DNA of 48,792 nt from [Clostridium] symbiosum (GCA_021769625.1 JAETSN010000030.1:1-48792), one strand, 5' to 3'. Positions 33,470 to 44,457 are shown, counted from the stretch's first letter. Numbers and translations are program-made. Notes: generated by a model not told the origin, from the sequence alone.

Positions 33470-34407
33470 TGTATCTTGCGATAGACGGCGGGGGGACAAA
33501 AACAGAATATCTGCTGCTGGACGAGGGGTTCCAAATAGTGGAACGGCATCTCGGGGGTTGTGTGAACCATGATTTTCTGGCGGACAGCTGGGAAGGGACA
33601 AAGCGGGAGCTGCAGCGGGGAGTGGAGGCTGTGCTTGCGAAAACGGGACTGGGGATCTTTGCTGTCAAAAATGTGGTGGCGGGCTTATCCGGCGTTGACA
33701 ACAGCAGGGATAAGGAGCGGATGGAGGAGATATTCCGGGAGATCGGGTTTAAGGAATTTCTTGTCTGCAACGACGGTTTCCTGACGGTCTGGGCGGAATG
33801 CCCGTCGGGCGTCGGGATCGCCTACAACTGCGGCACAGGGGTCTGCTGCGCGGGGATCGATGAAGCGGGCGGCATGGAAAAAACAGCGGGGCTTGATGAG
33901 TGGTCCGGGGATGCGGGCGGCGGGATCTGGATCGTGCAGAATGTGTTCCGGCTTGTCTACAGAAGTGTGATATTATATAGGGAAGAGACACCTCTTGCGG
34001 CGGCGTATAAAAGGAAGTTCTCGCTGGAGACGGAGGATGCTGTTTTAAATTCCTGGAATATGCTGAAAGACCCGGCAGCGTATCCGGAATGGCCAAAAGA
34101 TGTGATAGGGCTGTTTTTTGCGCGGCTGGAAGCAGGAGATGGGGAAGTGCGGGAGCTGGCGCGGCAGATGGTGCTCTGTGCGGCGGAGAATGTAAGGGCG
34201 GTCATGGAGCGGCTTTCGTTTTTGGAAGAGCCAGTGACGGTAGTCCTGACGGGCTCCGTTCACACAAAGGCGGCAAATGAAACTTATCTTGCGCTGCTCA
34301 AAGAGAGGATGAAGGAGGAGATCACCGTGCCTTTTCGGCTTGTTATGGCGTCAAAGGCGCCTGTGGAAGGGGCGGTTTTAAAGTTGAAGGTGATGTGGGG
34401 GAAGTAA
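33466..34407 (+). CDS. BadF/BcrA/NagK-family kinase, probable sugar kinase
   Basis: The 313-residue product belongs to the ASKHA kinase fold. The phosphate-1 motif is LAIDGGGTKTEYLLLD at the N-terminus. The adenosine/phosphate-2 region (NCGTGVCCAG) and WSGDAGGGIWI follow, as in N-acetylglucosamine kinase-type members. In bacteria such kinases at the end of sugar operons phosphorylate imported amino sugars or other sugars. The overlap with the permease gene shows coupling. The BadF family also includes activators of dehydratases, but the context here favours a sugar kinase. Confidence 0.82.
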   Translation: MMYLAIDGGGTKTEYLLLDEGFQIVERHLGGCVNHDFLADSWEGTKRELQRGVEAVLAKTGLGIFAVKNVVAGLSGVDNSRDKERMEEIFREIGFKEFLVCNDGFLTVWAECPSGVGIAYNCGTGVCCAGIDEAGGMEKTAGLDEWSGDAGGGIWIVQNVFRLVYRSVILYREETPLAAAYKRKFSLETEDAVLNSWNMLKDPAAYPEWPKDVIGLFFARLEAGDGEVRELARQMVLCAAENVRAVMERLSFLEEPVTVVLTGSVHTKAANETYLALLKERMKEEITVPFRLVMASKAPVEGAVLKLKVMWGK

Positions 34408-34464
34408 TACCCATGCCTGATAAAAAATTTGCAAAAAATATTTGTTTTTTGCATAATCTGCTGG

Positions 34465-34493
34465 TTGAATAAGTTGGACAAATATATTATGAT
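34465..34493 (+). promoter_or_regulatory. promoter upstream of 34605
   Basis: TTGAAT (34465-34470) and TATGAT (34488-34493) are 17 bases apart. A terminator-type hairpin starts at the next base, so the predicted transcription start lies inside its left arm. This may be promoter and terminator overlap rather than a leader attenuator. Confidence 0.5.
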
Positions 34494-34539
34494 AATCTGT
34501 AATACAATTCTTCAGGAGGATCGTATTACAGATTTTTTT
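34494..34539 (+). terminator. terminator of the sugar ABC operon
   Basis: AATCTGTAATAC (34494-34505) pairs perfectly with GTATTACAGATT (34523-34534) and a seven-T run follows. It ends the operon that closes with the kinase gene. Confidence 0.85.
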
Positions 34540-34604
34540 GACCGTAAGACTGTCTGTGAAGCATACAGTCATCGGTTCTATTTACAGAGAAATGGAGGTG
34601 GCGT

Positions 34605-35102
34605 ATGAGTGAATCTTATGTAGAATGCCTTGTGAAACATAAGACGCCGACGGTAAAGTTATTTTTGAGGATACTGTTTACCGTGCTGACCGTGCTGTTT
34701 GTACTGCTCTTTTTTATGGCAGGGCTGCTGGCGCTTATCATGGCGGTGGTGTGCGGTGTGCTGAGTTATTTCATGTCGTTGGAATGTAATGTGGAATACG
34801 AATATCTGTATGTGGACAGGGAGATCAGCATTGACAAGATCAGCGCACAGAGGAAGCGGAAGACAGTAGAAAAACTGAATACGGAAAAGATTGAGATCCT
34901 GGCACCTGTAAATTCATGGCATCTGGACGAATATAAGAACAGAGAGCTGAAACAGAGGGATTACAGTATTGGCTATGAGGCGCAGCCGGATCAGCGATAT
35001 GTGCTGATTTATAATAATGAAATGAAAGTGTTGCTCTCACCCAGTCCTGCCTTTGTGGCTGCTGTTAAAAGCATCACACCCAGAAAAGTATTTACAGATT
35101 GA
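34605..35102 (+). CDS. small two-helix membrane protein, function unknown
   Basis: The 165-residue product has a hydrophobic hairpin at about 19-62 (two helices with LFVLLFFMAGLLAL in the middle). A cytoplasmic or PH-like domain of about 100 residues follows, with EYEYLYVDREISIDKISAQRK and QRYVLIYNNEMKVLLSPS. I believe it belongs to the DUF6106 group of Lachnospiraceae proteins, but cannot be certain. GGAGGTGG precedes the ATG. It is 40 bases before guaB and likely cotranscribed. Confidence 0.72.
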   Translation: MSESYVECLVKHKTPTVKLFLRILFTVLTVLFVLLFFMAGLLALIMAVVCGVLSYFMSLECNVEYEYLYVDREISIDKISAQRKRKTVEKLNTEKIEILAPVNSWHLDEYKNRELKQRDYSIGYEAQPDQRYVLIYNNEMKVLLSPSPAFVAAVKSITPRKVFTD

Positions 35103-35142
35103 CAGGATTTTTATAAACAAAATTTAAACAGGAGGAAAGTAA

Positions 35143-36600
<1,458 letters not shown>

Positions 36601-36604
36601 GGGA

Positions 36605-36796
36605 AATTACGCCTGATGGCGTAATTTCCCGCTACTTCTCGACGAGCAGAGCGAGTTGAGAAGTTTCCCGTGAGGATAATTACGCCTGATGGCGTAATTT
36701 CCCGCTGCTTCTCGACGAGCAGAGCGAGTTGAGAAGTTTCCCGTGAGGATAATTACGCCTGATGGCGTAATTTCCCGCTGCTTCTCGACGAGCAGA
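36605..36796 (+). repeat. 73-bp tandem repeat, about 2.6 copies
   Basis: Units start at 36605, 36678 and 36751 (period 73); the third ends at 36796. Units one and two differ at a single base (CTACTT against CTGCTT). Each full unit holds two hairpins: AATTACGCC with GGCGTAATT (four-base loop), and CTTCTCGAC with GTTGAGAAG. In the first unit the stem extends to 13 pairs (36601-36613 with 36618-36630) and begins right after the guaB stop. No T-run follows any of the hairpins. Confidence 0.9.
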
Positions 36797-36813
36797 AAGA
36801 ATGAGGAGAGAAT

Positions 36814-37542
36814 ATGGAAATAAGATCATTGCAGGATGAATTGAAGGGTAATCCGTATCCGGGGCGTGGTATCGTGATAGGAAGGACAGCTGACGGAAAA
36901 TATGCGGTGGCTGCTTATTTTATTATGGGCAGGAGTGTGAACAGCCGCAACAGGGTCTTTGTGGAGGATGGCGAAGGCATTCGCACGGAGGCGTTTGACC
37001 CTTCCAAACTGAGCGATCCCAGCCTTATCATTTACGCGCCGGTGCGTGTATTAAAGAATCGGACGATCGTGACAAACGGCGATCAGACGGATACGGTCTA
37101 TGAGGGTCTGGCGGGTGGAAAGAGCTTTGAGGAGGCGCTTGCGGAAAGGGAGTTTGAGCCGGACGCGCCGAACTATACGCCGAGAATATCAGGTGTTATG
37201 GAAATAGAAGGGGGTGCGTTCTCCTATGAGATGTCTATCTTAAAGAGCGCGGACGGCGACCCTTCCTGCTGTAACAGATATACTTTTTCCTATGACAATC
37301 CGCCGGCGGGGGAGGGTCGTTTTATCCATACCTATCAGAACGATGGGGATCCTCTGCCCAGTTTTGAGGGTGAACCCGAGCGTATTCTGATCGGGAATGA
37401 GGATATTGACAGTTTTGCAGAACATATATGGGAGAGTCTGGACGAGGAGAATAAAGTATCTTTGTTTGTGCGGTATATCGAGGTTGAAACCGGGAAATAT
37501 GAGAGCAGGATCCTGAACAAAAACATAAAGCAAGGGAACTGA
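36814..37542 (+). CDS. IMP cyclohydrolase, PurO-like
   Basis: It closes FAICAR to IMP, the last step of purine synthesis. The 242-residue product resembles the archaeal-type PurO family, not the N-terminal domain of PurH. The N-terminus has GNPYPGRGIVIGRTADGKYAV and YFIMGRSVNSRNR. The mid-part has PNYTPRISGVM. Its gene is followed within 50 bases by a separate AICAR transformylase gene, which supplies its substrate. A GAGGAGA ribosome site precedes the ATG. It lies between the tandem repeat and the transformylase. Confidence 0.88.
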   Translation: MEIRSLQDELKGNPYPGRGIVIGRTADGKYAVAAYFIMGRSVNSRNRVFVEDGEGIRTEAFDPSKLSDPSLIIYAPVRVLKNRTIVTNGDQTDTVYEGLAGGKSFEEALAEREFEPDAPNYTPRISGVMEIEGGAFSYEMSILKSADGDPSCCNRYTFSYDNPPAGEGRFIHTYQNDGDPLPSFEGEPERILIGNEDIDSFAEHIWESLDEENKVSLFVRYIEVETGKYESRILNKNIKQGN

Positions 37543-37587
37543 AGGCATATCGTCAGTGCTTATCCGGGAGTGGAAAGGAAAAGATAT

Positions 37588-38766
37588 ATGAACGAATTAG
37601 AGTTAAAATATGGCTGTAACCCAAATCAAAAGCCGTCTCGTATCTATATGGAAAACGGGAAGGCACTTCCGATAGAGGTTTTGAACGGAAGGCCAGGCTA
37701 TATCAATCTGCTGGATGCTTTTAACGGATGGCAGCTCGTCCGGGAATTAAAGGCGGCGGCAGGGCTTCCTGCGGCAACTTCTTTCAAACATGTATCTCCG
37801 GCGGGGGCGGCGGTAGGCCGGCCGCTGACAGAACTGGAAAGGAAAATCTACTGGGTGGATGAAAAAGCGGAGCTGACGCCGCTTGCAAGCGCCTATGCGA
37901 GGGCAAGAGGGGCGGATAGGATGTCCTCTTTCGGCGATTTCATCGCGCTCTCGGATGTCTGCGATAAGGAGACGGCACTGCTGATCAAGCGGGAAGTTTC
38001 CGACGGCATCATTGCGCCGGGTTATGAACCAGAAGCTTTGGAAATACTGAAAGCAAAGAAAAAAGGCGGTTACAATATTATTCAGGTCGACCCGGACTAT
38101 GAACCGGAGAAGATAGAGCATAAGCAGGTCTTCGGTGTGACTTTTGAACAGGGCAGGAATGATCTGAAGATAGATGAAGCGCTGTTTCAGAATATGGTGA
38201 CAAAAAATCGGGAACTGCCCAAAGAGGCGGTGATCGATCTGATGATCGCTATGATCACGCTGAAATATACCCAGAGCAATTCGGTCTGCTATGTCAAAAA
38301 CGGACAGGCGATCGGGATCGGCGCAGGACAGCAGTCGAGGATCCACTGCACAAGGCTTGCCGGGAATAAGGCGGATAACTGGTATCTGCGTCAGGCACCG
38401 AAGGTGCTGGAGCTTTCCTTTGTGGAGGGCATCGGCAGGGCGGACCGGGATAACTGTATCGATCTGTATATCGGCAATGAGTACGAGGATATTCTGACGG
38501 AAGGGACCTGGCAGAAGTTTTTCAGGGAGAAACCGCCTGTCTTTGCGAGAGAGGAAAAAGAGGCCTGGCTTTCCGGAAATACGGATGTGGCGCTGGGGTC
38601 GGATGCGTTTTTCCCGTTCGGGGATAATATTGAAAGGGCGCATAAGAGCGGCGTGAAATATGTGGCCGAGCCGGGAGGATCCATCCGGGATGACAATGTG
38701 ATCGAGACATGCGATAAATACGGTATGGTGATGTGCTTTACGGGGATCAGGTTGTTCCACCACTAA
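37588..38766 (+). CDS. AICAR transformylase, stand-alone PurH C-domain
   Basis: It transfers a formyl group from 10-formyl-THF to AICAR. The 392-residue product corresponds to the transformylase part of PurH only: LKYGCNPNQKPS at the start, ATSFKHVSPAGAAVG with the catalytic Lys-His, LKYTQSNSVCYVKNGQAIGIGAGQQSRIHC, and DAFFPFGDNIERA near the end. The MGS-like cyclohydrolase domain is missing and replaced by the PurO-like gene just upstream. The ATG at 37588 is preferred over a GTG at 37570 on the basis of the AAAGGAAAAG site. Confidence 0.93.
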   Translation: MNELELKYGCNPNQKPSRIYMENGKALPIEVLNGRPGYINLLDAFNGWQLVRELKAAAGLPAATSFKHVSPAGAAVGRPLTELERKIYWVDEKAELTPLASAYARARGADRMSSFGDFIALSDVCDKETALLIKREVSDGIIAPGYEPEALEILKAKKKGGYNIIQVDPDYEPEKIEHKQVFGVTFEQGRNDLKIDEALFQNMVTKNRELPKEAVIDLMIAMITLKYTQSNSVCYVKNGQAIGIGAGQQSRIHCTRLAGNKADNWYLRQAPKVLELSFVEGIGRADRDNCIDLYIGNEYEDILTEGTWQKFFREKPPVFAREEKEAWLSGNTDVALGSDAFFPFGDNIERAHKSGVKYVAEPGGSIRDDNVIETCDKYGMVMCFTGIRLFHH

Positions 38767-38799
38767 AAATATATTATTTTTAACGGGAGATATTGCAAT

Positions 38800-40467
38800 A
38801 TGGCTGAAGAAGTTATTTCAAGGAATTTTATAGAGCAGGAGATCGATAAGGATCTGGCGGAGGGGGTGTATACGTCTGTCTGTACGAGATTTCCGCCGGA
38901 GCCCAACGGGTATCTGCATATCGGGCATGCGAAGAGTATTCTTCTCAATTACGGGCTGGCACAGCAGTATGGGGGGAAATTTAATCTGCGGTTTGACGAT
39001 ACGAATCCGACGAAAGAGAAGACGGAGTTTGTGGAGTCCATCATTGAGGATGTGAAATGGCTGGGGGCGGACTATGAGGACAGGCTGTTCTTTGCCTCCA
39101 ACTATTTTGAGAAGATGTATGAGGGCGCGGTGAAGCTGATCAAAAAGGGAAAGGCGTATGTGTCGGATCTGACGGCGGATCAGATGCGGGAGTACAGGGG
39201 GACGTTAACTGAAGCAGGGAAGGAAGACCCGAGCAGAAATCGCAGCACGGAAGAAAATCTGGCACTGTTTGAGGCGATGAAGAACGGTGTGTTTGCGGAC
39301 GGGGAAAAGACGCTGCGGGCAAAGATCGATATGGCTTCTCCCAACATGAACATGCGCGATCCGATCATCTACAGGGTGGCGCATATGTCCCACCACAACA
39401 CAGGGGATAAGTGGTGCATTTATCCGATGTACGATTATGCCCATCCCATCGAGGATGCGGAGGAGGGAGTGACCCACTCCATCTGTACGCTGGAGTTTGA
39501 GGACCACAGGCCCCTTTACGACTGGGTGCTCCGTGAACTGGAATATGAGACGCCGCCCCGCCAGATCGAGTTTGCAAAAATGTACCTGACTAATGTGGTC
39601 ACAGGAAAACGATATATCAAGAAGCTGGTGGAGGAAGGCATTGTGGACGGCTGGGACGACCCGAGGCTGGTATCCATTGCCGCTCTGAGGAGGCGTGGGT
39701 TTACGCCGGAGTCCATCAGGCGGTTTGTGGATCTGTGCGGTGTGTCCAAGGCACAGTCCTCTGCGGAATACTCCATGCTGGAGTACTGTATCAGGGAGGA
39801 TCTGAAGCTGAAAAGGCCCCGCGTGATGGCGGTCTTAGATCCAGTAAAACTGGTGATCGACAATTATCCGGAGGGGGAGACGGAAGAGCTGGAAGTGGCG
39901 AACAATTTGGAGAATCCGGAGCTCGGCACAAGGAAAATACCTTTCGGGCGGGAGCTTTATATTGAGCGGGATGATTTTATGGAGGAGCCGCCTAAAAAAT
40001 ATTTCAGGATGTTCCCCGGCAATGAGGTGCGGCTGATGCATGCCTACTTCGTGAAATGTACAGGCTGTGAAAAGGATGAAAACGGCAGGATCACTGTGGT
40101 GCACGGAACCTATGACCCCGCCAGCAAGGGCGGCAACAGTCCGGACGGCAGGAAAGTAAAGGGGACGATCCACTGGGTGAACGCGCAGACGGCGGTGCAG
40201 GCGGAAGTGCGCCTGTATGAGAACATTGTGGACGAGGAAAAAGGCGTATATAATGAAGACGGTTCTTTGAATCTGAATCCCGATTCCCTGAGGGTCCTGA
40301 AAAACTGCTACATGGAGCCGGCTCTGAAAGAGGCGAAGGCGCCGGAGAGTTTTCAGTTTGTGAGACAGGGATTTTTCTGTGTAGACAGTAAGGATTCTGG
40401 GGCAGGCAGGCCTGTGTTTAACAGGATCGTATCCTTAAAGAGTTCATTTGTGCTGCCAAAGGGGTGA
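38800..40467 (+). CDS. glnS: glutaminyl-tRNA synthetase
   Basis: It is a class I synthetase that charges tRNA-Gln directly. The 555-residue product has the HIGH region [24 protein letters not shown], the DPIIYRVAH and [13 protein letters not shown] core segments, and [17 protein letters not shown]. The KMSKS-equivalent loop appears as VTGKRYIKK, a divergent form. The C-terminal beta-barrel anticodon domain follows. It coexists with GatCAB in this window, so the amidotransferase is not obviously needed for Gln-tRNA. It lies 33 bases after the transformylase gene. Confidence 0.95.
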   Translation: MAEEVISRNFIEQEIDKDLAEGVYTSVCTRFPPEPNGYLHIGHAKSILLNYGLAQQYGGKFNLRFDDTNPTKEKTEFVESIIEDVKWLGADYEDRLFFASNYFEKMYEGAVKLIKKGKAYVSDLTADQMREYRGTLTEAGKEDPSRNRSTEENLALFEAMKNGVFADGEKTLRAKIDMASPNMNMRDPIIYRVAHMSHHNTGDKWCIYPMYDYAHPIEDAEEGVTHSICTLEFEDHRPLYDWVLRELEYETPPRQIEFAKMYLTNVVTGKRYIKKLVEEGIVDGWDDPRLVSIAALRRRGFTPESIRRFVDLCGVSKAQSSAEYSMLEYCIREDLKLKRPRVMAVLDPVKLVIDNYPEGETEELEVANNLENPELGTRKIPFGRELYIERDDFMEEPPKKYFRMFPGNEVRLMHAYFVKCTGCEKDENGRITVVHGTYDPASKGGNSPDGRKVKGTIHWVNAQTAVQAEVRLYENIVDEEKGVYNEDGSLNLNPDSLRVLKNCYMEPALKEAKAPESFQFVRQGFFCVDSKDSGAGRPVFNRIVSLKSSFVLPKG

Positions 40468-40515
40468 CAAATCACCTGTAAAAGTATAAAATAATAACAG
40501 GGTGATGATTAGTTT

Positions 40516-43074
40516 ATGAAAGAAAAAACTGGGAAAAAAGTAAAACGCGGCGGGAAATTCCTGCTTGTCTCCATCGTACTGATTTTTTGTGTACTGGGGA
40601 CTATCGTATATGCGGTTTCCCGGAAAATATCCCGGGAGATGTCTGCAGCGGCGATTCAGAACCTGAGCGAAAGCCTGGATCTGATCCAGTATACCTTTGA
40701 GGCCATTTTGGAGAACGAGGCGGAGTTTCAGGCGCTGATAGCCAAGGAAGTGGCGCGTTCCGATGATCCGGAGGAATATATACGCACCTATGAAAAGAAC
40801 CAGACAATGGTGAAGATGTCGTTTATTCCTGTGGGAGAGGTGCAGGGTGTGTCCAATACAGGCGAATCTTTTACCGGGGAAGAATTGAATTTTTCTGCGG
40901 GAGGAACCATTAAGGATATGCCGGTTTCCCAGTCCTATGTGAATTATATGGGGGCGTGGGCCTATACGATCAAATGCCCTGTTGAGCGCGACGGAAAAGA
41001 AATGGGGACACTCTATGTGGAATATATTTATGATGCCATTGAAAGGTCGCTTCCCGATGGATTTTATGATAAGCAGGCGTCTTTGTATGTGATGGATGCC
41101 GAGAGCGAACGGTTTATTCTGAAGCCGAAAGGAATGGGAAAGAGGAGTGCCGGCCATCTGAATCTGGATGATTTTTACCGCGCCAACGATATCCGGGATG
41201 GGGAGATCCGGGCGGAGGTGGCCAAATGTCTGGAGAATGGGAAGAATCTTTTGTTCTACCATGACATCAGAGGCGAGGAGGCCCTGAATTATATGTGGGC
41301 CCTAAACGGCGGAACAGCCTTTCTGATAGGATATGTGCCCGTCGAGGCGATCCAGCAGGAGGGGAGTACGGTCAACCAGAATATCGTGCTTCTCATTGTT
41401 GCCATGCTGGTGGCGTTTTTTCTGTGTGTCCTGTTGTACTATATCAACTGGAGGGCACAGGATAGGCTGAGAAAGGAGCAGGAACAGGAGCGGAAGATCC
41501 ATAATGAACAGCTTGCGGAAGCGCTGCAGGCGGCCCAGATCGCCAGCGAATCCAAGACGATGTTTCTCTCCAATATGTCCCATGATATCCGGACACCGAT
41601 GAATGCAGTGCTGGGCTTTGCCAATCTTTTGCTGGTGGATGCGGATAATCCGGTTAAAGTGCGGGAATACACGAAAAAGATCACAGCATCCGGGCAGCAC
41701 CTTCTGCGGTTGATCAATGATGTCCTGGATGTCTCCAAGATAGAGAGCGGTAAAGTTGTACTAAATTATGAGGAATTTTCACTGAGCGATGTGGTGGCTT
41801 CCGTGGAGGCGATCATTGTGCCGATGGCAAAGCAGAAGCGGCAGGAGTTTCATTTGGAAGTGTCCGGCATCAGGCATGAATATCTGGTGGGGGATGAGAC
41901 GAGGATTAATCAGGTACTGCTCAACCTTCTCTCCAATGCTGTAAAATATACGCAGGAGGGCGGCCATATCTGTATGCGCATCATGGGATTGGAACAACGT
42001 TCCGCCCAGTATGAACATATACGGATCGAAGTGGAAGATGACGGTTACGGTATGACGCCGGAATATCTGAAAACGATCTTCGATGCTTTTACCAGAGCGG
42101 AAAACAGCACGACGAACAAGGTGCAGGGCACAGGCTTAGGTATGGCGATCACCAAGAGCATCGTAGAGCTTATGGGCGGAACGATAGATGTTGCCAGCGA
42201 GGTGGATAAAGGATCACTTTTCAGGGTCGAACTGGAACTGCGCATTCAGGAAGGACAGGAGGATAAGCAGTTCTGGAGCAACAGGGGAATATCCCGGATC
42301 CTGGCGGTGGATGAAGACGCAGAAAACTGTGAGAATATGCGGGAACTCATGGGAGAGACCGGTGTCTGCCTGGAGGCGGCGGGATTGGAAGAGGCCCTGC
42401 AGCGGCTGACGGACGACAGGGAGGCATTCCAGCTTGTGCTGTTTGACTGGGATATTCCGGAGTCAGACGGCATAAAGGCTGTCAAAAAACTGCGGGAAGC
42501 GCTGCCGGGGAGGGTTCCCATCCTGCTTCTGGCAGAATATAATGCGGAAGGGATGGAGGAGGCGCTTCAAACAGAAAATACGGCTGTTTTGGCAAAACCG
42601 TTCTTTGCTTCCGCGCTGCGTGCCAAAATTGCAGAAATGCAGGAGGATGCGGGGGAAGAAACGGAAGGGGAAGCTCAAAATGCGGATTCTCTGGAGGGGC
42701 TGCGTTTTCTTGCGGCTGAGGATAATGAGATCAATGCGGAGATCCTGACAGAGGTTTTGAAGATGGAGGGCGCTTCCTGTGAGATCGTTGAAAACGGTTT
42801 ACTGGCAGTAGAACGTTTTGAGCACGCGGCGGAAGGAGAGTTCGATGCGATCCTGATGGACGTCCAGATGCCGGTGATGAACGGTTATGACGCGGCGAGA
42901 GCCATCCGTTCTCTGGAGAGGGAGGATGCGCAGAGGATTCCCGTCATTGCCATGACGGCGAACGCCTTTGCCGAGGACGAAAAAGCGGCGCTTGCTTCCG
43001 GCATGAACGCCCATGTGGCGAAACCGTTGGATGTGGCGCTGCTGAAAAAGGTGATCAGACAATATGTGAGATAA
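40516..43074 (+). CDS. hybrid sensor histidine kinase with two receiver domains
   Basis: The 852-residue product has a membrane helix at about 14-35, an outer sensor domain (about 36-288, Cache-like in size), a second helix (about 290-312), and a coiled segment. The HisKA domain has H356 in NMSHDIRTPMNAVLG. The ATPase domain follows, with LLNLLSNAVKYT, DDGYGM and GTGLGMAI. The first receiver has D644 in LFDWDIPESDG and a poor acidic pocket; the second, complete one has D782 in ILMDVQMPVMNG and the KP lysine. There is no HPt or DNA-binding domain. A solute-binding lipoprotein gene follows after 11 bases. Confidence 0.94.
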   Translation: MKEKTGKKVKRGGKFLLVSIVLIFCVLGTIVYAVSRKISREMSAAAIQNLSESLDLIQYTFEAILENEAEFQALIAKEVARSDDPEEYIRTYEKNQTMVKMSFIPVGEVQGVSNTGESFTGEELNFSAGGTIKDMPVSQSYVNYMGAWAYTIKCPVERDGKEMGTLYVEYIYDAIERSLPDGFYDKQASLYVMDAESERFILKPKGMGKRSAGHLNLDDFYRANDIRDGEIRAEVAKCLENGKNLLFYHDIRGEEALNYMWALNGGTAFLIGYVPVEAIQQEGSTVNQNIVLLIVAMLVAFFLCVLLYYINWRAQDRLRKEQEQERKIHNEQLAEALQAAQIASESKTMFLSNMSHDIRTPMNAVLGFANLLLVDADNPVKVREYTKKITASGQHLLRLINDVLDVSKIESGKVVLNYEEFSLSDVVASVEAIIVPMAKQKRQEFHLEVSGIRHEYLVGDETRINQVLLNLLSNAVKYTQEGGHICMRIMGLEQRSAQYEHIRIEVEDDGYGMTPEYLKTIFDAFTRAENSTTNKVQGTGLGMAITKSIVELMGGTIDVASEVDKGSLFRVELELRIQEGQEDKQFWSNRGISRILAVDEDAENCENMRELMGETGVCLEAAGLEEALQRLTDDREAFQLVLFDWDIPESDGIKAVKKLREALPGRVPILLLAEYNAEGMEEALQTENTAVLAKPFFASALRAKIAEMQEDAGEETEGEAQNADSLEGLRFLAAEDNEINAEILTEVLKMEGASCEIVENGLLAVERFEHAAEGEFDAILMDVQMPVMNGYDAARAIRSLEREDAQRIPVIAMTANAFAEDEKAALASGMNAHVAKPLDVALLKKVIRQYVR

Positions 43075-43085
43075 GAGGAGCTGTT

Positions 43086-44405
43086 ATGAGAAAGAATGGG
43101 AAAAATTGGATCGGGAGATGGACGGCAGCCTGTCTGATGGGGATCACGGCGCTGGTGCTCGTATCCTGCGGAAGCGATAAAGGGCTGGAAAATCTGGTCC
43201 AGGATACAGAGGAGGAAGAGCGGGTGGTCAATTTGTTCACTCCTATGGAAAAGGTCAGTCCGGATACGGAAAATGTTGCGAGAAGCGCGGCAGATCTGAC
43301 GATGGCGATGGCGGAAGAGCAGTTGGGTGTGACTGTCGCCTATAAAACCTATACGGCGGAAGACTATCAGGATAAGACCTATGATGATGTTGCCCTTGAG
43401 AGAGCGCGCAATAACATGGATGATATCTATCAGCTCAATCCGGATGTCACCCTGAAGCTGGGGGCGGAGGGAAAGCTGATGGATCTGTCGGGGCTTGAGA
43501 GCGCAAAGAATCTGCGGGAGATCATCAGGACGGCGAATACGGTGGACGGAAAGCTGGTGGCGATTCCGCAGGAGGTGGTGGCGTACGGACTGTTTGTCAA
43601 TAAAGATATGTTTGATCAGTACGGGCTTGAGCTGCCAGAGACGCCGGAAGAGTTTCTGGAATGCTGCAGGGTTTTTCAGGAGAACGGCATTGAAACGCCC
43701 GTCGGCGCAAACCGCTGGTGGCTGGAGACTTTCGTCTTTGCCCAGGCTTACGCGGATCTGTACAACGGCCAAAATACGGAGGCGGAGATTGCCGCGCTCA
43801 ACAGCGGGGAAGCCAGATACAGCGATTATATGCGGCCGGGCTTTGAATTTTTGAAAGAGATGATGGATCTGGGTTATATCGACGCGGAGAAGGCCCTTGT
43901 CAGTGAGGCGATCGAAGGGGAGGGGGAGGATTTTCTCTCCGGGAAGACGCCCATTGTGATGGCCTACTGGGGAGCGGCAAACACGGAGACGGCTTACGGG
44001 AAGACGGACTTCGAGATGCAGGTCATCGGCTTTCCAAGCCACAGGGGGCAGATGCCGGTGATGCCGATGACGGGATACGCGGTCGGTGCGGAGGCGGAAC
44101 ATGCGGAGGATGCGCTGGCGGTGCTGGATATCATACTTTCCGATGAGGCGCTTCAGGTTTATTCCGAGACAAACCGGGTGATCTCTCCGTCTAAAAATGT
44201 GTCGGTGGAGTGTGTTCCCGCTTTAAAACCGTTGAACGAGCGGATCGAGGAGGGCGTCTATGTGCTGGGCTCCAACGCGGGCATGAAGGTGGAGCAGTGG
44301 GGAAATACCTGCCTGATCGTGCGCGAGCTGCTGGGCGGCGCCACGGTGGATGAGTGTATGGCGGCGTTCGATAAGCTGCAGGATGAGACGCTGGGAGGAG
44401 AGTGA
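43086..44405 (+). CDS. extracellular solute-binding lipoprotein (family 1)
   Basis: The 439-residue product has a lipoprotein signal with lipobox LVSCG (Cys about 28). The binding-protein fold follows: a lobe with LTMAMAEEQLGVTVAYKTY, and the middle FVNKDMFDQYGLELPETPEEFLECC segment typical of sugar/oligosaccharide binding proteins. No permease or ATPase gene is nearby. Its gene is 11 bases behind the hybrid kinase, so it may present a ligand to the kinase sensor domain instead of feeding a transporter. Confidence 0.9.
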   Translation: MRKNGKNWIGRWTAACLMGITALVLVSCGSDKGLENLVQDTEEEERVVNLFTPMEKVSPDTENVARSAADLTMAMAEEQLGVTVAYKTYTAEDYQDKTYDDVALERARNNMDDIYQLNPDVTLKLGAEGKLMDLSGLESAKNLREIIRTANTVDGKLVAIPQEVVAYGLFVNKDMFDQYGLELPETPEEFLECCRVFQENGIETPVGANRWWLETFVFAQAYADLYNGQNTEAEIAALNSGEARYSDYMRPGFEFLKEMMDLGYIDAEKALVSEAIEGEGEDFLSGKTPIVMAYWGAANTETAYGKTDFEMQVIGFPSHRGQMPVMPMTGYAVGAEAEHAEDALAVLDIILSDEALQVYSETNRVISPSKNVSVECVPALKPLNERIEEGVYVLGSNAGMKVEQWGNTCLIVRELLGGATVDECMAAFDKLQDETLGGE

Positions 44406-44457
44406 GATCTTTAGTGCAGTAAGGGGATTGTCAAAGTAAAACGTTTCTCGGTGTACC

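Noticed and set aside
34540-34600. Riboswitch upstream of the small membrane protein and guaB
   Set aside because: Only a short GACTGT/ACAGTC hairpin is visible; no known aptamer core was recognised.
36605-36796. CRISPR array
   Set aside because: Units are contiguous 73-bp tandem copies without unique spacers, and no cas genes are present.
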